Of a stretch of 54,642 nt of DNA, positions 39,964-47,885 are shown in pieces (the first letter of the stretch is position 1; each line of letters opens with the position of its first letter). A model generated the notes under the pieces. That model saw only the letters and a list, made by a program, of their open reading frames with translations. It searched no databases and was not told where the DNA came from. The stretch spans positions 1 to 54,642 of the forward strand of contig JBMSQB010000021.1 in NCBI GenBank assembly GCA_049423065.1, read 5' to 3'. Origin of the DNA: SYIM01 sp041182885. GTDB lineage: Bacteria; Pseudomonadota; Gammaproteobacteria; Burkholderiales; Burkholderiaceae_E. Position numbers and translations under genes: made by a program.

Positions 39964-42810
39964 TCAATGTGCCTGATCCCAGTTGTCGCCGATACCGGTT
40001 TCAACCTCGAGCGGAACCTTGAGGCTCGCCACACCGGTCATCAGTCGGCCGAGGGTTTCGCGGACCGTATCCAATTCGGATTCCGGCACCTCGAGCACCA
40101 GTTCGTCATGCACCTGCATGATGAGCTTCGCATGGAGTCCCGACTGTTCAAGCCAGCGCTCAACTTCGATCATGGAGAGCTTGATCAGGTCGGCTGCTGT
40201 GCCCTGCATCGGCGCGTTGATGGCTGCCCGTTCGGCTGCCGCCCGTCGCGGACCGCTGGGACTCGCGATTTCGGCAAGCCACAGCCTGCGGCCAAAAACG
40301 GTTTCGACATAGCCCTGTTCGCGGGCCCGCAAGCGGGTCTCGTCCATGAAGCGCTTGACGCCGGGGTAGCGGGCGAAATAGCGCTCGATGTAGTGACGCG
40401 CCGCATCGCGTTCGATGCCCAGGTTCGACGCCAGCCCAAACGCGCTCATGCCGTAGATCAGCCCGAAATTGATCACCTTGGCATAGCGGCGCTGCTCGCT
40501 TGACACCTCGGCCGCCTGAATGCCGAAAATTTCCGAGGCCGTGGCACGGTGTACATCAATGCCCTCGGCAAAGGCCCGCAGCAGGCTCTGGTCGTCGGAC
40601 AGGTGCGCCATGATGCGCAGCTCGATCTGCGAATAATCGGCCGACATGATCCGGCACCCGGGTGGAGCGATGAAGGCCTCGCGAATCCGCCTGCCCTCGG
40701 GCGTGCGGATTGGAATGTTCTGCAGGTTCGGCTCGCTCGAGGACAGGCGCCCGGTGACCGCCACCGCTTGCGAGTAACTGGTGTGCACGCGGCCAGTGCG
40801 CGGGTTCACCATGCGCGGCAATTTGTCGGCGTAGGTGCTCTTCAGCTTCGCCAACCCCCGCCAGTCGAGCAGCAGCTTGGGCAGCGGATAGTCTTCAGCC
40901 AGCCGGGTAAGCACGTCCTCGTCGGTGGAGGGCGCGCCGCTTGCGGTTTTTTTCAGGATTGGCAGCCCCTGCTTCTCGAACAGGATTTCACCGAGCTGCT
41001 TGGGGGAGCCCAGGTTGAAGGGCTGGCCGGCGGCCTCATGCACGCGGGTTTCGAGTTCGAGCAGCTTGCGGCCGAGCTCATCGGACTGCCGGGCAAGCGC
41101 CTGGGCATCAATGAGCACACCGCGCCGCTCCATCCGCTGCAACACCCGCGAGACCGGGATTTCGATATCGCGATAAATGCGCTCCAGCGCGGGCTCGGCA
41201 CTGACTCTTGGGTGCAGTGTTCGATGCAGATGCATCGTCACCTCGGCGTCTTCCGCCGAGTAGAGCGTTGCGCGGTCGACCGGCACCTGTTCAAAGCCGA
41301 TCTGTGCTGCCCCCTTGCCCGCCACGTCTTCGTAGCGGATCGTGCGCCGGTTGAGATGGCGCGAGGCGAGCGAATCCATGTCGTGATTGCGATGCGCCTC
41401 AAGCACATAACTCTGAAGCAGCGTGTCATGCGCCACGCCCGCCAGCCGCACACCATGGTTCTCGAGCACATGGGTGTCGTATTTCAGGTTCTGCCCGACC
41501 TTGGCCCGCGAAGCGTCTTCCAGCCAGGGCTTCAGACGCTCCAGCACGTGACCCAGGGAAAGTTGATCAGGGGCGCCGGTGTAGCGATGCCCGACCGGGA
41601 TGTAGCACGCCTCGCCCGGCTCGATCGAAAACGAAAAGCCCACCAGCTCGGCGGCCATGGGGTCGAGCGAGGTCGTCTCGGTGTCGAAGGCCACCAGGTC
41701 GGCCGCTGCAATGCGCGCGAGCCAGCGCTCGAGGGCAGGCTCATCCAGAACCGCTTCGTAGCATCGCTCGGCCGGGTTGTCAGGGATGGGATGCGGCGGC
41801 ATCCAGGGTGCAAGCGCGCGCTGTTCATGCGGGCCCGCCGCCTGAGCGTCCTCTGCAGATGCGCCGCCGATGCCGACTGCACTCGAACCACTTCCGGCAC
41901 CCGGCACCGACTCGCCCAGCTTCGCTTCGAGCTCGCGCAGCCAGGTGCGAAAGCCGCACTGCGCAAAGAGCGCCAGCATGCGCGCATCGTTTTCCGGCGC
42001 GAGCGCAAGCGAATCGGCAATACCGGTCACCGAGGGACCCAGCTCGCAGTCGGTACGGATGGTGACGAGCGTGCGCGCCGTGGGCAGCCAATCGAGCGCA
42101 CGCCTGAGGTTCTCGCCCACCGCGCCCTTCACTTCAGCCGCGCGTTCGACCAGCTGGTCGAGCGAACCGTATTCGGTGAGCAGCTTCACCGCAGTTTTGG
42201 GACCGACCTTGTCGACGCCGGGAACGTTGTCCACGGCATCGCCCACCAGCGTGAGCCAGTCGACAATCCGCTCGGGCGGCACGCCGAACTTGACCACCAC
42301 CGCATCGCGGTCCAGCCACTCGGCCCCGCCGCCATCGCGGCTCATGGTGTTCACCAGCCTCACGTGCTCGCTCACCAGCTGAGCCATATCCTTGTCGCCG
42401 GTGGACACCACGGTGAGCCGGGCTTCGTCGTGGGCGCGCCGGGCGAGCGTTCCGATCACATCGTCGGCTTCAATGCCTTCCACCATGATGAGCGGCCAGC
42501 CCATCGCGCGCACCAGTTCATGGATCATCGGAATCTGCCTCGCCAGGTCGGCGGGCATGGCGCTTCGCTGCGCCTTGTATTCTGGATAGATCGCGTCGCG
42601 AAAGGTGGGGCCCGGCGCATCGAATACCACCGCGCCGTGCGAGGCCCCGAGGTTCAGCCGGGCGTCAGTCCGCAACCTTCTGAGCATGGCCACCATGCCG
42701 TAGATGGCGCCGGTGGGCTCACCTTCACGGTTGCGCAGATCGGGCAGTGCGTGAAACGCCCGGTAGAGGTAGCTCGAACCGTCGACCAGCAGCAGGGAAC
42801 CGTCAGTCAT
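39964..42810 (-). CDS. polA: DNA polymerase I
   Basis: Repair and Okazaki-fragment polymerase, 948 residues, with all three domains. The 5'-3' exonuclease domain opens with LLLVDGSSYLYRAFHALP and has GIEADDVIGTLA. The 3'-5' exonuclease motifs are intact (DTETTSLD, KYDTHVLENHG, YSAEDAEVT), so proofreading should be present. The polymerase has motif A DYSQIELRIMAHLS, the B helix RRYAKVINFGLIYGMSAFG and motif C QVHDELVLEV. An Ala/Gly-rich linker lies between the first two domains. It diverges from thrB across 177 bp. Confidence 0.97.
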   Translation of the reverse strand: MTDGSLLLVDGSSYLYRAFHALPDLRNREGEPTGAIYGMVAMLRRLRTDARLNLGASHGAVVFDAPGPTFRDAIYPEYKAQRSAMPADLARQIPMIHELVRAMGWPLIMVEGIEADDVIGTLARRAHDEARLTVVSTGDKDMAQLVSEHVRLVNTMSRDGGGAEWLDRDAVVVKFGVPPERIVDWLTLVGDAVDNVPGVDKVGPKTAVKLLTEYGSLDQLVERAAEVKGAVGENLRRALDWLPTARTLVTIRTDCELGPSVTGIADSLALAPENDARMLALFAQCGFRTWLRELEAKLGESVPGAGSGSSAVGIGGASAEDAQAAGPHEQRALAPWMPPHPIPDNPAERCYEAVLDEPALERWLARIAAADLVAFDTETTSLDPMAAELVGFSFSIEPGEACYIPVGHRYTGAPDQLSLGHVLERLKPWLEDASRAKVGQNLKYDTHVLENHGVRLAGVAHDTLLQSYVLEAHRNHDMDSLASRHLNRRTIRYEDVAGKGAAQIGFEQVPVDRATLYSAEDAEVTMHLHRTLHPRVSAEPALERIYRDIEIPVSRVLQRMERRGVLIDAQALARQSDELGRKLLELETRVHEAAGQPFNLGSPKQLGEILFEKQGLPILKKTASGAPSTDEDVLTRLAEDYPLPKLLLDWRGLAKLKSTYADKLPRMVNPRTGRVHTSYSQAVAVTGRLSSSEPNLQNIPIRTPEGRRIREAFIAPPGCRIMSADYSQIELRIMAHLSDDQSLLRAFAEGIDVHRATASEIFGIQAAEVSSEQRRYAKVINFGLIYGMSAFGLASNLGIERDAARHYIERYFARYPGVKRFMDETRLRAREQGYVETVFGRRLWLAEIASPSGPRRAAAERAAINAPMQGTAADLIKLSMIEVERWLEQSGLHAKLIMQVHDELVLEVPESELDTVRETLGRLMTGVASLKVPLEVETGIGDNWDQAH

Positions 42811-42987
42811 GGGTTGAGACCCGAAAGAGCGTGTTGTGGAGGGTTGACAGCCACGCGTAGGGCATGCGGGAAAGCGTTGGGGGACGGCTACCTGCGCTCT
42901 GAAGCGCGCTGCAGCCTCACGTAGAGGGCGCCGATTATGTCAGAGTTCAACCTTGCAACCGACCGGTTCCGACAAGAATGCTGTCCG

Positions 42988-43962
42988 ATGGCTGTCTTCA
43001 CCCCGATCACCGACTCTGACGTCCGCTCGCTCCTCGCCGGCTATGCGGTGGGCGAGCTTGTGGGCTTCGAGGGCATCGCAGCAGGCATTGAAAACAGCAA
43101 TTTCTTCGTCGACACCACCTGCGGGCGCTATGTGCTCACCATTTTCGAGCGCCTGTCCGCGCAGCATCTGCCCGCCTACCTCGGCCTCATGCGCCATCTG
43201 GCCGCACGAGGCATTGCCTGCCCGGATCCGGTTGCCCGCCAATCGGGCGAGCTCCAGCACACGCTGCACGGCAAGCCCTGCGCACTGGTCACGCGCCTGA
43301 CCGGCCGATCGGTCGAACATGCTGCGGCCGCGCACTGCGCCCGGGTCGGCGCGCTGCTCGCCGCCATGCACCGCGCGGCGGCCGACTTCACCGGCATGCC
43401 CGACAACCCCCGCGGCCGACGCTGGTGGACGCAGACCGCCCCGCAGGTCCGCGGATTTCTCGATGCCCCGCAACGCGCGCTGCTCGAAACCGAAATGGCC
43501 GAGCAGCAGGCGTTTTCGGCAAGCGCCGACTTCGCAGCCCTGCCAGGCGGGCCGGTGCATGCCGACCTGTTCCGCGACAACGTCCTGTTCGGCGAGCCCC
43601 GCCCCGGCGAAATCGCTCCGCCGCTTTCCGGTGTGATCGACTTCTACTTCGCCGGACACGACAGCTGGCTCTATGACCTTGCCGTCACGGCGAACGACTG
43701 GTGTATTGATGAGGCGAGTGGAGAATTCGATCGCGACCGCCTGCATGCGCTCCTCGAAGCCTACCGCCGCGAACGGCCACTGACCGAGGCTGAGACGCGT
43801 GCCTGGCCTGCGATGCTGCGCGCCGCCGCACTTCGCTTCTGGCTCTCGCGCCTCCACGACCTCCACTGTCCGCGACCAGCCGAGGTCATCCAGCCCAAGG
43901 ATCCGGCGCATTTCGAGCGTATATTGCGCGCGCGACGCCTCAGCGTTCCGGCGCCCGATTAA
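42988..43962 (+). CDS. thrB: Homoserine kinase (type II, APH fold)
   Basis: Phosphorylates homoserine in threonine synthesis. The 324-residue product is the ThrB2 form with an aminoglycoside-phosphotransferase fold: GIAAGIENSNFFVDTTCGRYVLTIFE at the N-lobe, then GGPVHADLFRDNVLF and GVIDFYFAGHDSWLYDLAVTANDWC as the catalytic and metal-binding loops. The ATG at 42988 begins with MAVFTPITDSDV, the form of homologues; an upstream ATG at 42937 would add 17 residues. The next gene is 41 bp downstream and may be co-transcribed. Confidence 0.93.
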   Translation: MAVFTPITDSDVRSLLAGYAVGELVGFEGIAAGIENSNFFVDTTCGRYVLTIFERLSAQHLPAYLGLMRHLAARGIACPDPVARQSGELQHTLHGKPCALVTRLTGRSVEHAAAAHCARVGALLAAMHRAAADFTGMPDNPRGRRWWTQTAPQVRGFLDAPQRALLETEMAEQQAFSASADFAALPGGPVHADLFRDNVLFGEPRPGEIAPPLSGVIDFYFAGHDSWLYDLAVTANDWCIDEASGEFDRDRLHALLEAYRRERPLTEAETRAWPAMLRAAALRFWLSRLHDLHCPRPAEVIQPKDPAHFERILRARRLSVPAPD

Positions 43963-44003
43963 TCTGCCACGTCACCGCCTCGTCCGACCCCCACGCTTTC
44001 ATC

Positions 44004-44825
44004 ATGCAGATCGCCCGCCTTCCTGCGAAAACCGGTTTCCGTTGGGTACTCGATGGATTCCGGTTGCTCCGCCGCCAGCCCGTTGCGCTGGTGGCCATTG
44101 CGTTCCTGAACCTGGCCCTGATGGGCGTTTCGATGATCGTGCCGATCATCGGCTCGCTCGGGCCACTGATCCTGACTCCCATTTTCATGGTGGGCATGAT
44201 GCAGGCGGTGCGAACCGCGGAGGCCGGCCAGAATCCCTCGCCGCTCACGCTTTTTGCCGGCTTTCGCGATGACCGCGGGCGCGCCTGGAAGCCGCTCCTC
44301 GGACTGGGCGCGATCAACGCTGTGGCCACCTTGCTGGCGCTTGCCGCCTCGGCCATGGCGGGCGGCGATGCGCTGGTTCAAATGGCCACTGGCCGCCTCG
44401 ACCCGAGTGACCCCCGGCTGAACGACGCTGCGCTCGCCGGCGCACTCGCGGTCTTCATCCTCATCTACCTGCCGATCCAGCTTGCCACCTGGTATGCCCC
44501 GCTCTTCATCGCCTGGGACCGCGTACCGCTGCTGAAGTCGATGTTCTTCAGCATCGCTGCCATCCTGCGAAACCGCTGGGCGTTTCTTGCCTATGCGGTG
44601 GGCTGGGTGGCTTTCGCGGTGGTGGCCTCGATTGTGCTGCGCCTCTTGCAGGGGCTGCTCGCAGGCTCGCCGCTTCTGTGGTCGGTGGTGCTGATGCCGC
44701 TCTGGCTGGTGGGCATCACGGCCGTGTACTGCTCCTTCTGGGCCACCTACCGAGACGCGGTCGACCGCAATCCAAGGCCTGCCGCGCCCGAAATTCAGCC
44801 CCCCGAGCCACCCCCCACGCCATAG
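44004..44825 (+). CDS. BPSS1780-family membrane protein
   Basis: A 273-residue membrane protein of a family seen in Burkholderia and relatives. The N-terminal signature PAKTGFRWVLDGFRLLRRQP is characteristic, followed by about six hydrophobic segments (residues about 28–65, 97–118, 145–168, 180–215 and 220–245), and a Pro-rich C-terminus. Function is not known. It lies 41 bp downstream of thrB. Its 3' end overlaps the convergent isomerase gene by 31 bp. Confidence 0.85.
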   Translation: MQIARLPAKTGFRWVLDGFRLLRRQPVALVAIAFLNLALMGVSMIVPIIGSLGPLILTPIFMVGMMQAVRTAEAGQNPSPLTLFAGFRDDRGRAWKPLLGLGAINAVATLLALAASAMAGGDALVQMATGRLDPSDPRLNDAALAGALAVFILIYLPIQLATWYAPLFIAWDRVPLLKSMFFSIAAILRNRWAFLAYAVGWVAFAVVASIVLRLLQGLLAGSPLLWSVVLMPLWLVGITAVYCSFWATYRDAVDRNPRPAAPEIQPPEPPPTP

Positions 44826-45589
44826 GCGCGGGCCCAGCCCAGGGTATCGGTGGTGGGCCCTGAGGGCGCATATTCGCAGCCTATCCAGCCCGCCCAACCC
44901 AGTTCCTCGATCAGGTCAAACAGGAAGGGAAAGCGGATTTCGCCGGTGCCAGGTTCGTGACGACCCGGTACATCGCCCACCTGCAGATGACCAATGTAGG
45001 GCCAGGCTTCACGCATCCGGTCGGCGATTGAACCCTGCTCGGTCTGCACATGGAAGGTGTCGAAACAGAGCTTTACATTGTCGCGGCCGATTTTCCGAAT
45101 CACCTCCACGCCTTCTTCGACCCGGTGATAGAGGAACTCCGGAAAGCGGGCTTTCGCACAGGGCTCGAGAATGAGCGTGATACCGGCCTGCGCCGCGCGC
45201 TCGGCTGCCCAATCAAGGTTGCGGATAAAGCGATCCATGCAGTCGGCGCGATCGAGATCCGGCGTGATGTTGCCAGGCATCACATGGACATTGGGACGCC
45301 CCACTTCCAGCGAGTAGGCGAGCGCCCGCTCGACGCTGTCGCGATAGTCGGCCTCGCGGCCTGGCAGCGCTGCAAGCCCGCGCTCGCCGGCTGCCCAGTC
45401 GAAGGGCGACAGCACCTGTACCAGCGTGAGATCGAGATCGGTCAGGCGCTTGGCCAGTTCGCGCGCTGGAATATCGTAGGGAAAGGCAGACTCCACCCCG
45501 CGAAAGCCGGCGGCGGCTGCGGCCGCATAGCGGTCGATCATGGGCAGCTCGGTAAACAGCCAGCGCAGATTCGGGTCAAAGCGAAGCAT
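44795..45589 (-). CDS. hyi: Hydroxypyruvate isomerase-type TIM-barrel protein
   Basis: A 264-residue xylose-isomerase-like TIM barrel. It begins MLRFDPNLRWLFTELPMIDRY, the usual start for hydroxypyruvate isomerases, and shows metal-binding Glu in LILEPC, Asp in LCFDTFHVQ, the HLQVGDVPGRHEPGTGEI segment and Glu in GWIGCEYAPSG. It is translated from an ATG that overlaps the preceding hydrolase gene by 14 bp. In other bacteria it links glyoxylate and tartronate metabolism; neither glyoxylate carboligase nor tartronate reductase is here, so the pathway is uncertain. Confidence 0.85.
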   Translation of the reverse strand: MLRFDPNLRWLFTELPMIDRYAAAAAAGFRGVESAFPYDIPARELAKRLTDLDLTLVQVLSPFDWAAGERGLAALPGREADYRDSVERALAYSLEVGRPNVHVMPGNITPDLDRADCMDRFIRNLDWAAERAAQAGITLILEPCAKARFPEFLYHRVEEGVEVIRKIGRDNVKLCFDTFHVQTEQGSIADRMREAWPYIGHLQVGDVPGRHEPGTGEIRFPFLFDLIEELGWAGWIGCEYAPSGPTTDTLGWARAYGVGGGSGG

Positions 45590-46460
45590 TGGGCAAGTCC
45601 TTGAGAAGACGCAGTACAGCGGCGTTGTAGCGGTCGGCTGCTTCGTAGGACACCCAGTGACCGGCGCCCTCGATGAGCAGGCGGGACTGTAGCGCAGGCA
45701 CCTCGTCGAGCAGGGCGTGCGCCTGATCCCAGCGACCCTCGAAGATGAAGTCGCGTTCGCCCACGATCAGATGAAGCGGGCCGGCCAGCGTGCGGATCGT
45801 ATCGTGGACCAGCGATGTCCGCGCAAGCCTGCGTTTCGTCATCCGGTCGCGCTCGACGTTGCGGCCATGGGTTTCCACCGCCAGCGCATCGGCCGCGGTC
45901 GGATCGTTCAGCATGAAGGCGAGCAGATTGTGCCGATGAACCTCGTCGCGCGCGGCGCCTTCCGGCGCATCGCGCCAGGCGCGCAGGCGCCCGAACGGTG
46001 GCGGGTTGTCGCGAAACACCGGCGGCCCGGTGAGCACCAGCCGCGCGACGTGCCCAGGCCAGTCGCGTGCGAGCAGGACCGCCACCACCGTGCCGAATGA
46101 AAACGCCACCACGTCGAGCGCCCGCACGCCCGGCAGAATCTGCTCGAGTCCCAGCACCAGCCAGCGCGGAATCACATCGGCATCGTTGCCATCGGGCGGC
46201 AGCGCCGAGTCGCCCGAGCCCGGCAGGTCGGGAGCGATCACCTGGTAGCCGGCCGCAGCCAGGGCCTCGACGTTGCGGATCCAGTGGGTCCAGCTGCCCG
46301 AGCCGCCGTGAAGCAGCAAAAGCGGACGCCCCTGGCCCCACAGATACCAGACCAGCCGCCCTTCTCCGCAAGGCGTTTCGATGCGCCTGCCTGCGGCTGC
46401 GACGCGCTCGACCTCGGCCCGCGCCTCGAGCGGCCCGCTGGGCGTTGGCTGTTGAATCAC
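45576..46460 (-). CDS. Alpha/beta hydrolase
   Basis: A 294-residue alpha/beta-fold hydrolase. The oxyanion-hole segment LLLLHGGSGSWTHWIRN, the nucleophile elbow VVAFSFGTVVA (first glycine replaced by Ala), an Asp in VGERDFIFEG and His in IEGAGHWVSYE give the triad. I chose the GTG at 46460, which overlaps the protease gene stop (GTGA), as the likely coupled start; further upstream the frame runs inside the protease gene. It overlaps hyi by 14 bp. The substrate is unknown; meta-cleavage-product or lactone hydrolases look similar. Confidence 0.85.
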   Translation of the reverse strand: MIQQPTPSGPLEARAEVERVAAAGRRIETPCGEGRLVWYLWGQGRPLLLLHGGSGSWTHWIRNVEALAAAGYQVIAPDLPGSGDSALPPDGNDADVIPRWLVLGLEQILPGVRALDVVAFSFGTVVAVLLARDWPGHVARLVLTGPPVFRDNPPPFGRLRAWRDAPEGAARDEVHRHNLLAFMLNDPTAADALAVETHGRNVERDRMTKRRLARTSLVHDTIRTLAGPLHLIVGERDFIFEGRWDQAHALLDEVPALQSRLLIEGAGHWVSYEAADRYNAAVLRLLKDLPNASL

Positions 46461-47812
46461 TTCGCCATGCCCCAACTCTTCAGGCGATTGGCCGCATGGC
46501 GCGCAGCGTCCCCCTGCTGAACCGCGGACAGATAGCGACGATAGGACTGGGCCGCTGCCTGGCGGTTCTGAAGGCCCTCGTGCGTGAGGGCAAGCAGGAA
46601 ATCGGTGTCGGGGTCGCCAGGCAGGGCCTGTGCGTAGCGGTTGAGTTCCTGCTGCGATTCGGAAAACCGCTTCTGGCCCAGCAGATTGATGCCCGAGAGC
46701 TGCATCGCCTGACCTTCGGTCGGATACACCCGGCGCGCCTGCGCGAGATAGGCCTGCGCCTCGGCGCGCCGGTTCTGCGCGATCTGGCACTTGGCCATGA
46801 GGCACAGGCCGGTGTAGTCATCGGGGGCGGCTTTGAGTGCCGAGGTCAGGGCCTGCTGGGCTTCAGGCAGACGCTTGCGCGCCATGGCCTGCTCGCCGGT
46901 CTGTTGATCGGCGATTGCCGGGCGAAGCTTGCGCAGGCTCGCGGTCTGGTCCATGTAGCGTTCACGCTGTACCGACGCGGACCCGGTCGCCGCATAGCGG
47001 CCTGACGCCTCGCGACGCATCGTGGCGAGCCGCTCCTCCGACATGGGGTGGGAACTGAACATGGTGTCGAGCAGACCCGGCTTTTCGCTTGACTGCCGGA
47101 CCAGCACGCCCATGAGTTCCGACATGCCCGAGGCCGGGTAGCCAACGCCCGTCATATAAGCCATGCCCAGCGAATCGGCTTCGCGCTCGTTGTCGCGCGA
47201 ATAGGCTGAAAGGAGCGCGCTCGCACCGATCTGCCCCCCGAGCGCGATGATGGGCGCCCAGTCGCTCCCGCGGTCCGTCGCTGCGGCAGCGATGGTCACG
47301 CCCGCGATCACCAGCTCCGCAACCATCGACTGACCGGCCCTCTGCGCGCTGTGCCGCGCATTGACATGCCCCACCTCGTGGCCCAGCAAACCGGCCAGCT
47401 GCGCTTCATTGTCCATCTCGAGCAGGATGCCGCGCGTGATACCGATGCTGCCTGCAGGAAAGGTGTAGGCATTCACGTAATTGGCATTGAGCGCCCGGCA
47501 TGAGTAGGGCAGCTTGGGCCGATGCGAACGCGCGGCGATCCGGCCGTTCATCTCGCCCAGATAACGGTTGAGTGAGTCATCCTGCACCGCGCCATAGTCG
47601 TTCGAGAACTGGTGCGGCGCCTGCTTCCGGTCGATATTGATCTCGTCCTGTTCAGACAACCCCACCAGCACCTTCTCGCCGGTGACCGGGTGCGCTGCGC
47701 AACCCGAGAGCGCTGGCAGCACCGCGGGCGCAGAGACAACGCCGATCAGCCAGAGCATGTCGCGGCGCGTGAGCGAGCCGCGGCTTGCGCGCTCACCGAT
47801 TGGTTCGTTCAT
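46457..47812 (-). CDS. M48-family metalloprotease lipoprotein with TPR-like C-terminus
   Basis: A 451-residue periplasmic lipoprotein protease, BepA-like. The N-terminus has a hydrophobic stretch after RRDM and an LSGC lipobox (Cys38). The catalytic zinc site HEVGH is at residues 145–149, with NEREADSLGMAYM supplying the third ligand. After residue about 300 come TPR-like helical repeats (ALKAAPDDYTGLCLMAKCQ, EAQAYLAQARRVYPTEGQAM, LNRYAQALPGDPDT). Such proteins handle outer-membrane protein quality control. It is followed by the overlapping hydrolase gene. Confidence 0.9.
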   Translation of the reverse strand: MNEPIGERASRGSLTRRDMLWLIGVVSAPAVLPALSGCAAHPVTGEKVLVGLSEQDEINIDRKQAPHQFSNDYGAVQDDSLNRYLGEMNGRIAARSHRPKLPYSCRALNANYVNAYTFPAGSIGITRGILLEMDNEAQLAGLLGHEVGHVNARHSAQRAGQSMVAELVIAGVTIAAAATDRGSDWAPIIALGGQIGASALLSAYSRDNEREADSLGMAYMTGVGYPASGMSELMGVLVRQSSEKPGLLDTMFSSHPMSEERLATMRREASGRYAATGSASVQRERYMDQTASLRKLRPAIADQQTGEQAMARKRLPEAQQALTSALKAAPDDYTGLCLMAKCQIAQNRRAEAQAYLAQARRVYPTEGQAMQLSGINLLGQKRFSESQQELNRYAQALPGDPDTDFLLALTHEGLQNRQAAAQSYRRYLSAVQQGDAARHAANRLKSWGMAK

Positions 47813-47885
47813 GGGACACCTCCAGCGGCTTGCAGATATCGATCGGCGCTAGCTTAGCGCGAGGCGGACCGCCTGCGAACGACGG

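Noticed and set aside
40549..42924. A 791-residue open frame antisense to polA
   Set aside because: Shadow of polA; composition is basic and low in motifs, and no ribosome site or family resemblance supports it.
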